Part shown: positions 36,548 to 63,056 of the stretch, piece by piece | Layout: each line of letters opens with the position of its first letter | Position numbering within the stretch: the first letter of the stretch is position 1 | Assembly: GCA_947561715.1 (NCBI GenBank) | Contig: OX387197.1 | Coordinates: 18,522,266-18,586,265 of the forward strand | Direction of reading: 5' to 3' | DNA from: Ascidia mentula | Taxonomy: Eukaryota; Chordata; Ascidiacea; Phlebobranchia; Ascidiidae | Length of the DNA stretch: 64,000 nt | Translations under genes and position numbers: made by a program | Notes under the pieces: generated by a model | What the model was told of the DNA's origin: nothing | Seen by the model: only the letters and a program-made list of their open reading frames with translations | Database searches by the model: none

Positions 36548-38297
36548 ACTGACACACCATAAATAACTAATTTTCGTACATATTCATAACTGTAGCGTGG
36601 CTGGACTTATTTTAGGGGGTTAACATATCTTCGCTTATTTTTCGTCAATTAATGGTATTAACTTTTAACAACCCAGTTGTGCTGAAATTTGATGCATTTT
36701 CTTCGACTGGTTTCTAACGATAGTTGTTTGTACACAGTATAGTATGATGTCCCTGTAATTGCCAAGTAGACATTTGAGCTCATCACTCTCTTACCGTGCT
36801 ACATGTGTTGTTTTAAATTCGGCTAACTTGTGATTACAATTAAACTACCGAACTATTACGGTCTCTTAGCAATTAAAGATCGGCATTGCAAGGCATCAGG
36901 AAAAAAGTAAAACAATGGAACTGGGAGCGATCAAATACTTGACTGCGTCTACATCGATTGCGCAGCAACTCACTTCCCAATCCCTTACCAGAAACAAGTT
37001 AAAATAAAAATTTCGAAAGCGGAAGCTATGATGTGACTTGCTTTCCTTACAGCGACCTACGACAAAGTTCAGACCCCAATACAATAAACACTTTGGTTTT
37101 ACTGGAAATTCAAATATGCGGTTTTTATAATAAGTGAAAAACAAGCACTAATGCAAGTTCTACTTAGTAACGGACGATATAAAATATTCGCGAGTATTTA
37201 CTGAAACAGGCGGGGGAACGTTTCGCCAGCTAATGATGCGGAACTTCTGAATATGTCGACAAACTGTATAATGTACACGGGGACGTGAAAACAAGGCACG
37301 ATTTAAAAATATCAAAAGAAAACCTGGAATTAATTATATCGAGATACGAACGAAAAAGGCGACAGAGACAGGAGACAACAGCAGGTACCGAAAATGCGAA
37401 GCACTAAAAAATCTTTGCGCACAACATAACTATAATAGGCCTTAGGCGAGATACAACTACAGCAAGTGGACATTTGACACAAACCGTGTACAGTCAACAA
37501 AAATATATTGCTGTGCATGCGCAACGTTTCCTTTTCCTTTGTTTTGAGGGAAGTGCATTCTGAAGAACGTGACCCAAAGAATATTGCATAGTCCGACACA
37601 TAAGGGAGCCCAACTGCACAATGTTGTATGTGTTTGTTTTAAAACAGGACGGGTGTGATCACGTGCATAGCTGTTGAAGTACACTGAATCCTGCCACAAT
37701 TTTAAACTTTCACAATGAAAACTACGATGTTCCATTACAACATTGCTTGGTCATAAATGACTTGTATAATCTACCTAAAAAAGGAATAATGATATGGTAC
37801 CTATGTGGAGGTCTAACAAACGAATGAAGAAATGCAAAATTTGGCCCCAAAGCAGACTTTCGCATATTTTGCAGACGCACTTGATTGGGGCCAAACAAAA
37901 AACAACAACTTGGCGTACAGTGCACTTAATATCACTTGATATATAGCGTGACAACAAAGCGATATCCAGAAATGCAGCGAGTTGACAATAAGATAGTAAC
38001 ACAATAGTGTAGGGCTGTAAGAGTTAAGTGCATTTTCATTGCCTGGCCGTGCCCACGATAAAGATTGGCGAAAAATGCTATAAACAAATGATAGAACGTT
38101 TGTGGCCACAGCGCCAAAAGAGCAAAAAACGAGCTTGAAGCTAAAAAACGGCCGTTGTTCGCAGCAACTAAGTTCCAAAAACACATGAAAAATCAACACA
38201 TCTCTCTTGCGCCCTCTGGCGAAGAGTTAACGGCGTGCGTGTCGTCTTGGCGGGAATACTTTCAAGGGCAGCACCTTTAACCGACCGAATGATGTCA
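36548..38297. other. tail-to-tail intergenic region
   Basis: The interval separates the ABCG2-like stop from the PKC stop on the opposite strand, so it should contain both 3' untranslated regions. Minus-strand open stretches around 37330-38200 have no family resemblance or convincing exon structure. Nothing else is seen. Confidence 0.5.
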
Positions 38298-51875
<13,578 letters not shown>

Positions 51876-52760
51876 CCCACTTAAAGAAGCAGTGCAATAT
51901 AAATCCAAATGACCAGACGGTGCTTATTCGAAGGAAGAGATACAGAACCTAAATTTACGTGTATAGTGACCTGTTTAACAAACGAACTTATAAACAAACT
52001 GCCTTATGCTCCAGGCTCTTCCTTATCCGTCCGTACCTTTTCTCAAACGCGGAACTACTTCGCTCGCATGCTAGTAATTTTTCTGCAAAGCCTTTGCCTT
52101 TTTCTTAAAATGAGTCCATCTTTGCCCTCCACTTTCTTTATTATACGTCTCTTGTTTCGTCACAGAGTACACAGCCTTTTTCGAGCTCTGCGTTGGACGT
52201 GATTCACTTTGTGATGAATATTCAGCGGAATGACATCATTTAGCACGTGACTGTTGTGATTGAACAGGGAAAACAAACTATTTTAGGATTTCAGATCAAA
52301 CAAATGCGTTTTTTTCTGATCTGTATTAATGTGAATTTTTTTATTACCGCACCCAAGAGAGATCATTCGTCCGTAGCTCCACTTCACGATTGTGACGCCT
52401 TCTTTTATTTTTCCTCCGCCTCTCTCAATTTGTGTTAAGTGCGCCGAAGGTTGATGATGACCAAGTCATAGGATTTGTACGTTTTAGTTTTCTATGTTTA
52501 ACGACGACCCCAGGTCAACGTAGCTGCGTCATCTTTGCATTTGATGCCTGTGAATCGTGTCAGGTGCAGAAAGTTGTAACTGGCAACTGCATGTCTAAAT
52601 TCAGCTAATTTGCAGAACTTTGAACATTACATTTACATATTTGATTCATTACTAGTCCGTATGTTGTAAGTCATTAAAATGGGAATTATGGTGCAATTGT
52701 TTAATTCAATCCTTATTTTAGCTATAGTTTAAAATTAAGTAGTATGATTTAACTAGTGAA
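51876..52760. promoter_or_regulatory. 885-bp head-to-head promoter region, PKC / USP44-49
   Basis: Both start codons face away from this interval (PKC at 51875 minus, deubiquitinase at 52761 plus), so it must hold two promoters and both 5' leaders. No repeat or further coding exon is seen. Shared regulation is possible but not shown. Confidence 0.5.
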
Positions 52761-55700
52761 ATGGAAAAAAAGAGTCCCGATTCATCAAAGAAGAGTGAAC
52801 AAAAACCAAAGCGACCTTCAGATTTTTCACATGTAAGCTAATTGCAAAATTTCAAATGTAAATTCACTTCCATTGTTTTATTTTACGAATGATTAAGTAC
52901 AGTTATTTTATGAAAAATAATTTCCCCTTCTCCCATATTGTAAAATATAATGATATGATTCAAAATTTTCAGGATGAAGTGTCACAACAGGAAAGTCAAT
53001 ATCTCACTCGTTGCACAAGGTTCAGACTTTCCACTGAATATGAGGTCTGTTTTTTTTAATTTTAGCTTACTAAAACAGCATTTTGACATTTTTGGTCTGT
53101 GTTATCAAAAGACTTTTGTTTTAGTTAAGCATATGCAATTGCAAGCACATACTTCGCATGACGATTGGTGAGCGTCATTCAGTGGTTAACCCCCAACGCT
53201 GGTTGTGCAACACCTGTTTTACCACAGAATCTGTCTGGGCCTGTTTGAGTTGCCCTAATGTTGCCTGTGGCAGGTTAGTTGCATGTGGTTTGTGATTATG
53301 GACATAGCAGAATCCTCTTACATTTACATATTCAATAAACACAACTTTTTTACACAATTTTTTTATAAATAAGCAGTCAGGTCAGATAACATTTGGGTTT
53401 TGCACAAAAACAAAAAAGTGTTTGAAAGGAATAACCATTGTTCTTAAATTAATGGTTTTTTTGTTGCAGATTCATTCATGAACATGCTCTAAATCACTTT
53501 CAAGAGTCAGGCCACCCCTTGGTGATAGATGTCAATGAACTCTATGTTTACTGTTATTCTTGTGATGACTATGTTCTTAATGACAACAAGTCAGGCGACA
53601 TCAAAGTTCTTAGGGAAACTCTGCAGGTGTTGTATAAATGTTGATGTTCAAATTACTAAAACAGTACAAGTATTTTTGGGGGTGACAGTTGCAATTAAAG
53701 CTGAAAACCTTTCAATGCAGTAAATAGTTTTTGAAAATGTTCTGTTATTATCAAATGTTTGATTTATTGGTGTATTGCTACACATTTTAAATTGATAATT
53801 TGTCATTAACAAAAAGGTTTGTTTTAACATCGTTTTAAAAGGCACCCTTTCGTTGCAGGCTATAAGGTACCAAAATTTTACTGGGACAACCAGAAGTGGG
53901 CACACCTTGAGGACTGCCACCATTAGTGCAGATGAAGATGTTCAAATGCGGCGTAGAATGCAGCAACAACAGCTTGACAGAGATGACAGGCTATTTACTG
54001 CCATTTGGCATTCCAGGTAGTGATTTGTGTAAAACCGATGTTATGTAAAATTTAAGCGGGTTGTTTGTTTGTTTTACCCTGCAGAAACTTATTTTTCTGT
54101 TAGGTTTGTTCGTCAAAGAAAGACTTTCCGAAACTGGTTGTTCTATGTTCGAAACAAAGATAAACTTGTTGCCAGTGATCATGAAGACCAGAATTTTGAA
54201 GTTGAAAACAGTCATCCACAGCTCAAAGACGCACAAGAGGACTTCATTGGAAAGATTGACGAATGTCTTTCTGAAGCTACAGGGTTACCAGTTAAATCAA
54301 CTTCAAGTTTATCTGAACTGGAACCTCTTCAAAATATGGCCAATCAAGAATCAGAAATAGAGACTGAAGATACTATATGTAATTTTGACAAAGGAATTCA
54401 AGATCAGTTAATGTATAGTTCACCTACATCACAACATGGGCATATTTCGTCTGTTTCAAGCTCCATTTCTTCAGTGAAAACTGAAGACTTTAAAGAGAGT
54501 TTGCCGGTAACCTATTCCAATACAATTAGTGAAGGAGGTGGAAATATTAAAACAGATGTAATAATTTTGCTGACGGATCACATACCTGTTGAAGAATCAC
54601 AGAAAGACATTTGTCCAGTCATTTTGGAAGAGGGTAGAAACAGTGAACCTTCTGAAATAAAGCCTAGGATGTCACCTGAAAAGGAGAAACATGAACTCCC
54701 TATTACAGATAATTTACCTGTAGAAACCCAGGAGAAAACCAAGCCTTTTGTTGAAAAAATAGCTATTGTAAACTCTCGGCCCAAACGTGCAAATGCTGCT
54801 AGTCGTTACAAAGAAATAATGACTCGACTTTCCCAATCTGGTGATCCACCGAAGAAAAAAGTTTGCCTGTCAGACAAGAGTCCTGAAAAGGCAGCGGAAA
54901 GGAAGGACAAAGTGGAGGATACATCGGTGAGAAGAAGTCTGAGGTTGCAGATACGTGAGGAAACAGCAGCAAGAAAGCGACGCAGACACATTAAGAAGTA
55001 AGTGTTTGCTGTTTCCCTGCACTGCAATTTCCTGTTACATTCCTGTCAATACAACAAATGCATGTGTGGTGGTGTAAGTATCAAATAATGTATGATATAC
55101 CAACTGCTTCAAAGTTTTGAATGTCATGATGTTTCTTGGTTGCATGCTAATATTTATTGTATAACACATACATACTCGAATCACATTCGAGTCGAATGTT
55201 TTTATCACAGCAAATTTTAAGTTTAAGTGAAAATTTTAAGTTTAAGTACCTATCTAATTAAGTGCTTTAATTTAACTATTATTACCAGAAAAAGGTCACT
55301 ATCTCCAACTGCAAGAAAAAAGAGAAAACCAAATGCCACTGTTCCAAAATTGATGGTTCCTCCACGTTCAAGGATCTGCCGGCGCGTCACGTCTGAGAGT
55401 GGGAGCAAATCACTGTATGACAGTGTCCCAAATCGGGCTGTGACTTCCCTTATTCCTGGTGTTACAGGACTACGAAACCTGGGAAACACATGTTATTTAA
55501 ATTCTATTATACAGGTCAGTTTAAATCTTTGCAATCCATAATATCTGCAAAGGGTGCCTAGAAAACTAGAGATGGAAGAAAAAAACAGCAACCTGTTTTT
55601 TTTTCTGTCAATTCATAGATTGTAATTGGAATTAATGTTGATTGACTAATTGTCCTGGCTAGCTTTTCTGAAGTAGTTGCCTGTGTTGTTATTATCAGTG

Positions 55701-58700
55701 TACAATTAGTTGTCCTATTATTATTTGGTGAAATTTCTTTTTGCACCAAAGTTAAACATAGCACATATAATTAATGGTTGATGCCTAGGTGTTAGGTCAC
55801 CTCCAGAAGTTCCGCCGATGTTTGCTTGCTGTTCGTGATCTTGATATGGATGAATACACTGTGTACCAAGATGATCAACAGCTATCACCATCTACTAAAC
55901 TGCGAATTGCAGGCCGTAGGTCTACCATAGAAATGTATGAAAGCCAATCAACCACTGCTTCGAAAAAACTGCTTAAAATGCAAGCAGGTATTTTTTTTCA
56001 TCCAATTTTGACCAGAAAATAGTTTCAAAATGATAGTGGGAATATTGAAGTTAACCTTGTTGTTTCATGCACAGCAAAATTGGGCCATTATTGTAGTTCA
56101 CAAATGTTAAATACATTATCTCGCTTTCAATTTTCATGTAGCATGCAGGAAGCATAACACTAAAGACAGTTATTGGTCTTTTTCAAAAGTGTCAAAATAC
56201 TGCCAACATGACCACATACGTAATGTCTGAAAACAAAATTGTTTCAGTATAAATGTGTTTACAGGTCTCAATGGAGGTCAAGAAAGTGGAAACAACAACT
56301 TAGAAACTGATGTCGGAACACTGTTTAACCAGCAACAGTTGTGTAGTAGTTCCACCCAAAATCCACTGTCCCTTTGTCATGAGTTGCACGATCTGTATCA
56401 CATTATGTGGTCTGGGAAGTGGAAATTGGTTTCACCGTACCATTTCTTGAGTTCAGTGTGGCAACTCATTCCCTCATTCCGGGTAAAACACTGTCCATGT
56501 CTATTTCTCGGAATGATGCTGTGCATTTTACTATATTTATGCTTAAAGTGAAAGCCTTTGTTTAATTGGTCGTTCCCAAGTATTTAATATCAGTTAAGAA
56601 AGATTTTGAAAACACTAGGTGAAGAAAAAACATGTTATTATTTTTCTTGCCCAATTCTAAAAAAAAACATCTAATGAAGGATTGTTTGGTCCTGAGCAAT
56701 AGTAACCCTACTTTTGGTGGCACCTAATGGTTAAATAATTTTATGTAGGGGTATTCTCAACAAGATGCACAAGAATTTTTGTGTGAACTGCTGGACAAGA
56801 TTGTTTCAGAACTCGAGCGAAGGCATGTTGCTCCAAGAAACAGGCTTTCAGCTAGAATATCTAGAGTAGGTTTTAAGGAAAATTATCTTTATCCAGCTCT
56901 AACTGACCAATTCTTTTTCCCTTAAATTCCTAGACAAATTTCAGACAAAATATACATAGGTAAGCTGCAGATTGTTACGGCCTAACATAGTGGTTCCTAA
57001 CCGGTGGTATGCGAACCACAAGTGGCAGGCAAAAGGCGTCCAGGTGCTTCGCAAAACATTTGACAAATATGTTGTATATACCATAAATTTTTTAATAAAA
57101 TGTAAAGGTGGTTTGTGGCAACTGTGCAGGACTTGGAAGTGGTACATAATAGAATTCCTGTTGGGAACCACTGGTCTAACGGGCCTTATGAGTGCATTTA
57201 GGTGACTCAAAGGCTTATGTTACAGACTGGCCAACCGAATGTAGACATTTTAACATTGCGGTGTCTGCCACTTACTTGGCTTTATACTGATTGTGTCTCC
57301 AAACACCCCATGTTATGATTAAATGCTATATTTTCTCTGTGCAGGTTGTCCACACAGTCTTTGAAGGTAGATTACACAGCAAAGTGAAATGTCTTCAATG
57401 CAATCATGTTTCCAGTACCATCGAACCATTCTGGGATTTATCACTTGAGTTTCCACAGCGATATCACACTTCAAACTGGCAAGTGCAATACATTTTCACA
57501 AAATATTTGATCTTACAATGTGTAATTTATTAGCCTTTACTGCAACCGGATTTGTGCTAATGATGTGTATTGGGATGCATTAAGTTACACTTGGTATGAA
57601 AAATCACATGTAAATACCATAGACAATACAACATCTGATTATTCAACAAGAAGAACTACACTAAATGTGAAAATTAGGAGCAAATTCAATTATGTTCGCA
57701 AATTCAAATATACTCTCCTATTTGTTATGCTATACCCATTGTTTATCAAAAGAAATGAATAAATTAGTTTGTGACAAGACATCCTGTTAACTTTATGTAG
57801 CTGACTTACGATTTCGTGAAAGGGTCCATTATAGCAAATAGTTTGGAAACCACTGCCTTAGATACTTGCCATTGTAGTAAAAAATTTTAATTAATTTTGT
57901 ATATCTAGGAACATTGCTTACGGATATGTAAATCTTATAGCCAATGAATTTCAGAGCAGTTACAAGGGCTATATTATTTGCCTTAATAACTTTACATAAA
58001 TAATTGCAGGAAGAACCACAACAAAGGTTGCTGCTTGCAAGAAATGCTAGACAAGTTCACGGAGGCCGAAAAGCTAGACGGCGGTTGCGTGTACAGCTGT
58101 ACATACTGTAACGAAACAAGACAAGGAGTCGGCACCGCCCGTCGCCCTCGCGTCCGTCGTCTGTCACACCGGAAGGTCCAGAATAAACTGACCGAAGCCG
58201 AAAAGCAAATAAAGATTACGGAACTTCCACAGGTTGGTGATTATTGTGTAAAATTGAACCATTGTTTTGTGACAATCGGATACGAATACAGGCCTTGTGT
58301 TACCAAATACATGCATTTATTATAAGCTTGTCTGATAAAAATGACGCATTTTTACATCACGCTGTTGAAATTGGAGGACGTCACAGCCGATGTTATAGCG
58401 TGGTCTTTACTGTAGGCGGAAAACAATCTGTCTCGCTTGACGCATTACCTACGAAGTTTGTTGGTCGTTGTAATTCCACTATGTTTATTCGCAGATTCTG
58501 CGGTTTCATTTGAAGCGATTCCGATGGAGCGGTCGGAACCACAGGGAAAAAATTACTGTCCCTGTAAATTTTCCCTCTGAGTTGGATATGCGTCAACATT
58601 GCTGGGTAGGTACTGCGAAACATTCCATATTTAATTACTTACTGCATACGCCATGTTTCTATAAACTAGGACTCGTTTTATGTAAATCCCAAATGGCACA

Positions 58701-59404
58701 ACCGATTTTGGTACAATATAAGTAATTGTCTACCACACGTACAGAAAAGTACCACGTTTGTCAATCCACAGAAAATCCCTCCTTATAATACAAAAGCCAA
58801 TGTGAAAATATTGCTTCCTACGTTTCCTATTTGAAAATTTCGCGTTTAACAATATAACATTTACACGATATAACCGTGAAAGTGACTTATTCCATGCAGT
58901 TTGTGTACATGGCAAGCAATTTTGCTTTCAGGGGCCGAACGAAAATCAATCAGGGGCGACGACAAGTGGCCAGGAGTTCATGTATGATCTAAGTGCTGTG
59001 GTGATTCACCACGGAAGAGGTTTTGGTTCCGGTCATTACACCGCTTACTGTTGGAACGACGTTGGAAGTGCGTAAATTGAATATAATATATTATTGGCTC
59101 CACTTTGCTTGTATTTGTGATTTAATACTTACATCGGCGATAACTTTCCTCTCTGCATGGCAAGGTTTCTATAAAATTAATACCACCCTCTTTTTGTGTA
59201 GAGTTCTGGGTCCACTGCAACGACTCGAATCTCGAACTCTGCTCAATCGACGACGTCATGGAATCTCAAGCCTACATTCTTTTCTACTCACAACGCGGCT
59301 TGGATCCACACCCGCACCTCTTTACACCCCCGCCAACTCCGGATTTGAGTCCACCGCCCTCTCCCAAGGCTCTCGTAGACGGGGATATCCCTCCACCCAC
59401 CTGA
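52761..59404 (+). CDS. USP44/USP49-like ubiquitin hydrolase (1006 aa, 15 exons)
   Basis: Exons: 52761-52832, 52973-53044, 53173-53273, 53470-53626, 53859-54016, 54104-54997, 55289-55514, 55789-55987, 56265-56482, 56749-56865, 57345-57478, 58010-58232, 58495-58605, 58932-59067, 59202-59404. An N-terminal ZnF-UBP domain reads [40 protein letters not shown] and [13 protein letters not shown], followed by the USP44/49-type link TTRSGHTLR and [21 protein letters not shown]. Exon 6 adds about 300 mostly acidic then lysine-rich residues. The catalytic domain has the Cys box [16 protein letters not shown], the QQDAQEFL block, a zinc ribbon ([16 protein letters not shown]), [11 protein letters not shown] and the His box [12 protein letters not shown]. 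Relatives remove ubiquitin from histone H2B and act at the mitotic checkpoint; a nuclear role fits. It is longer than human USP44 (712). Intron 11 has a GC donor. Confidence 0.93.
57479..58009 (+). other. GC-AG intron in the USP44/49 gene
   Basis: The exon reads TCA AAC TG and is followed by gcaagt; the next exon begins G AAG AAC CAC after attgcag. This joins as [16 protein letters not shown] in the right frame. The only nearby GT (gtgcaa, six bases on) would end in the wrong phase for the next exon. The gcaagt donor is the usual form of the rare GC-AG class. Confidence 0.8.
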
Positions 59405-61551
59405 AATTGGACATAGCGGTGGGTAGTCGAACGTCGACTTGTGTGGTTTGCAGTGGGAAGGTTTTGTGGAAACGACCTCTGGGTGGTAATGTACAGCACG
59501 AATGCTTTGAGATCGGTGGAATGAACACATGTCGCCAATAGTCTTCACTTGCAGCTGTTACGTGTCTGAGGTCCTTGCTTCGGAGACAGTGACGTGTGGT
59601 TGTTTCAAAGGCGACTTGCGTCGACATGTAATTCCTCCTTTTTTTAATTAAATGAACTACTTTATGGCCAGCATAAACAGCTTTTGAAACCATATAGTAA
59701 AAAAAAATAATTCTGTGCGTGACGTAGCAAATGCACTGTAGTTTGTGTTCGCATCCACACAGACAAATTGTTGTCTGAAACAGCAACTTATTTTAAGGGA
59801 CAGGTTACAGGTCACCCGATTTACTTTTTTTTCTTGCCAATCCTTTCCTCTTAAAGTGCTATTTTGTTATTAGCGACGTATTTTTCGCCCTCATCCTTTT
59901 ATCGACCAGAATTGGCGCTGCCAAATCATATTTCTAGGTTTCTCCATCAAATATAATCGTAATACGTGACGCAATGTTCGTATGCTCTGTGTTGTGAGTT
60001 CCAGTAAGTTTTACGTATTGCAACTATATTTAATGACCAATACGATAAATGTTAGCCATAACACTGACAAGGATATTGTAAGAAGAAATATAAAACAATC
60101 AAAATAATCCAGCAGTGCCGAACACAAAATCTTCTGCCACGAAACTTAAACTTTGAGTGAACTCTTGTAGTACCAGGTAATTTGATCTGTATCGTATAAA
60201 GAACTGAGTGAAGGCAAACGGTTAATACACCTGGATGCAAGTGCGGTTAGGCTTGGGTTGTTTTAATTGGGTCAAGTGCGGTTTTAGAGGAAAATCCTTC
60301 GTGATGCGAGATTTTTTCAGAGAACGCATGAGATTGTAGGGGGAAACCGATCTTTCCAAACGGAAATCCTTCTTTCCACTTTGGTGCGCTCACCATAGGC
60401 GTCGATTTAGGGGTGAATGGGGTGACATGTGACCCCTTACAAACAAACAGGGATGACAAGGTATGTATTGTCACCCCTGGATTTCGTTTTAAATTAAAAA
60501 TTATTGTCAGAGAAACCACATACATTGTTATGGACAATACTCTCCCCAGCACGAAATAATTCTTTCCCGCCACCAAAGTGATTTTTGTTGTCGACGTCTT
60601 GTGACGTAATAAGCATGTACTATCTTACATTCTTCACTTTTCGGCCAGTGTAATGTTGAGGCTGGTGTAATGAGTCTGTATGTGCTTATAATATCCTTTT
60701 TGAATAGGTATGGTCAGAAAATCGTTTAAAATCACAATTTAGGAATCGGTTTTGAAACTGTCGAAATAAACGTGCATATTAAACTGGACCAACCTTATAA
60801 GCAACTACCAGTTGGAGAACTGTAAGGTGGAATTGAGAGAGTGCTCGAATTCTTCATACATTATACTATTCGTTAAACTAGTTTCCAACGACCTGTATTA
60901 TCACCGTCACAATCACGACAAACACAAGTGTCTCGTAGATTGTTACCCAAAGCAGCAGTTGTTGTGGCATAATGGTAAGAATCGACATTCTTGCGTAATA
61001 GATTTTTATGTTGATTACTTCATAATTACTAAATTTGCAATAGACTCAGTGAAACAAAAATGTGCCGGTTTCAGTTAGGGGATCCGTAGTTGAAGTGTTT
61101 AAAACTTAGTGCTACAACAATGTGGTTCGGTGTAAAAACAAACTGACACGAAATGGAATTTGCGTCGTTTGCCTATGTTTAGGGCGATACAACTGACGAA
61201 ATGTTTTTTGCGTATTTCTAAAACCTGGTAAAGTCACCCTTAATATTCTACAAAACGTTAGAAAACCGACGCCCATGGCGCTCACCCTCTATGTTTCAGA
61301 AACTAAAACATCGAACATTGCACAAATGTAAAGTGATACGTGATTTGCATTTTTGGCACGCTCGATTTTGTGCATTTAATTATAACATACGTCTGAGCAT
61401 TTAGAAATCATTGAGTGTTAATTTTTAAATCTATTTTTATGAATTTAATTTAAATGTGGACGCATTCATTCATGACGAGACAATATTTAAATATGACGTC
61501 ACAGCTTAACACAGTGTATCAACAAATACACGTGTTTCCGAGAAAGCGAAA
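59405..61551. other. intergenic, no gene recognised
   Basis: The left part should be the 3' untranslated region of the USP44/49 gene (an attaaa lies near 59646), the right end the METTL6 promoter. Around 60398-60480 a short segment with gggtgacatgtgacccc and a complementary gtcacccc later looks like the hairpin end of a repeat, without target duplication or second copy in the window. No other feature found. Confidence 0.4.
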
Positions 61552-62741
61552 ATGATTGCAGATGCATCTCTAAACAATGAAAAACAGTGGATTTCAACAG
61601 AGTCGAGGACTTTGTCGGAGGAAGAAATTCAACTGTTACACAAGCAGGTGTTCACTTTTTTGTTTCGTGTCCGCTCTCACGATATAAACGTCGGCTGTGT
61701 AAAAATTTAGGACCGAAAACTTGTCACCGAATTCAAACAGCTCAAGCTTGAAGCCGAGGCGGGAAAGTTTTGGGACTTGTTTTACAAACGGAACAGCACC
61801 AACTTTTTTAAAGACAGACACTGGACTTCACGTGAATTTGAGGAAATAAAGACAGCTATATCTTCTGTAGGTTATTGAGGCCTAAAATATCAGGTGTAAA
61901 TCTATCCAAATGTGTTTTGTGTTACATTTTAGGACAGACAAACAAAACTTTTGGAAGCAGGTTGTGGTGTAGGAAATGCATTTTTTCCACTGGTCCAGGA
62001 GCACTCAAATTTGTATGTTTACGCATGTGACTTTTCTCCACGTGCTGTTCAGTTTGTAAAGGTAGCTATATCATGTGACATTATCAGATAATTTATGTTT
62101 TGTCCTTTTATCTTTGCCAACAGGATAACTCACACTATGATCCTGAAAGATGCACAGCATTTGTTTGCGATTTGTCTTGTCAAAACTTGACAGAAACAAT
62201 TCATCCCAACAGTGTTGATATTGCTACACTGATATTTGTCTTGTCTGCAATTCATCCTGATCGGTTCCTGTTTGTTCTTCAAAATATAATAAAGGTATTT
62301 GCTGCCATGATATATGATAACTAGTCAAGAAGCTGCAGTAAACAGTGTTATTAAACACCCATTACATTGTAAAATATTGCGTGCATTTTTATAGGTTTTG
62401 AAGCCAAATGGTCACCTGCTTTTTCGTGACTATGGGATTTATGATTGGGCTATGCTGCGATTTAGTCCAGGAAGCAAAATTTCTGACAATTTTTATGTTC
62501 GCCAAGATGGCACAAGAGCCTATTATTTTACTAAAGGTGAATGGTACATTAGAGATTTTGTATCTGATCATGCAACTTTTTATGCTTGCATATTTCAGAG
62601 CTACTGGAAAGTATGATGTCGAACGCAGGTTATGAGGTTATCAGCAATGAATATGTTTTAAGAGAGACTGTCAACCACAAGAAAAACATTAAAGTCCCAA
62701 GAGTTTTTTTGCAAGGAAAATTCAAAAAGCTTAAAAGTTGA
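61552..62741 (+). CDS. METTL6: METTL6, tRNA-Ser m3C methyltransferase (278 aa, 6 exons)
   Basis: Exons: 61552-61647, 61711-61866, 61933-62061, 62124-62294, 62395-62536, 62599-62741; all phases join. Introns are very short (62-100 bases). The N-terminal part includes [20 protein letters not shown], followed by the SAM-binding motif [35 protein letters not shown], the central [38 protein letters not shown], and the family end [13 protein letters not shown] with [12 protein letters not shown]. Human METTL6 has 284 residues and makes 3-methylcytidine at position 32 of serine tRNAs with seryl-tRNA synthetase as partner. METTL6 fits better than METTL2/8 because of its short N-terminus. The gene ends 315 bases from the oppositely oriented NPRL2 exon. 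Confidence 0.93.
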
Positions 62742-62874
62742 TGTTTTTATCAAGTCAATTAAATATTTTTTTATGTTTTATGATGATACTATTTCAGACT
62801 TTTCAATATTTCCCTTTATTAAATGCTGCAATGTGTTTAAACTTGGGAGTTGGTTTCAAAGTCAATCTTGTTAG

Positions 62875-62880
62875 TTTATT
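62875..62880 (-). promoter_or_regulatory. candidate polyadenylation signal downstream of NPRL2
   Basis: AATAAA on the minus strand, about 180 bases past the TAA that closes the last visible NPRL2 exon. Its presence supports a transcript ending here, before METTL6 on the other strand. Confidence 0.4.
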
Positions 62881-63056
62881 GGAGAAAATTTTAGAAGTAC
62901 GTGTAACATAAAAGAATTAAAATAACAGTACTGCAACAAACAATGTAATTTAAGACTGGACAACACTGCATGACACAAATTTTGACATTTCAAATATGAT
63001 TGTAATCATACATAGTTACATGTCAGTCATGTATACTTCACAATTATGGCATTTCC

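Noticed and set aside
37330-38200. Several minus-strand open frames of 70-130 residues between ABCG2-like and PKC
   Set aside because: They overlap in different frames, lack recognisable motifs and lie where two 3' untranslated regions are expected.
60390-60480. Hairpin repeat with gtgacatgtgaccc
   Set aside because: A local palindrome only; no target duplication, no second copy in the window, limits unclear.
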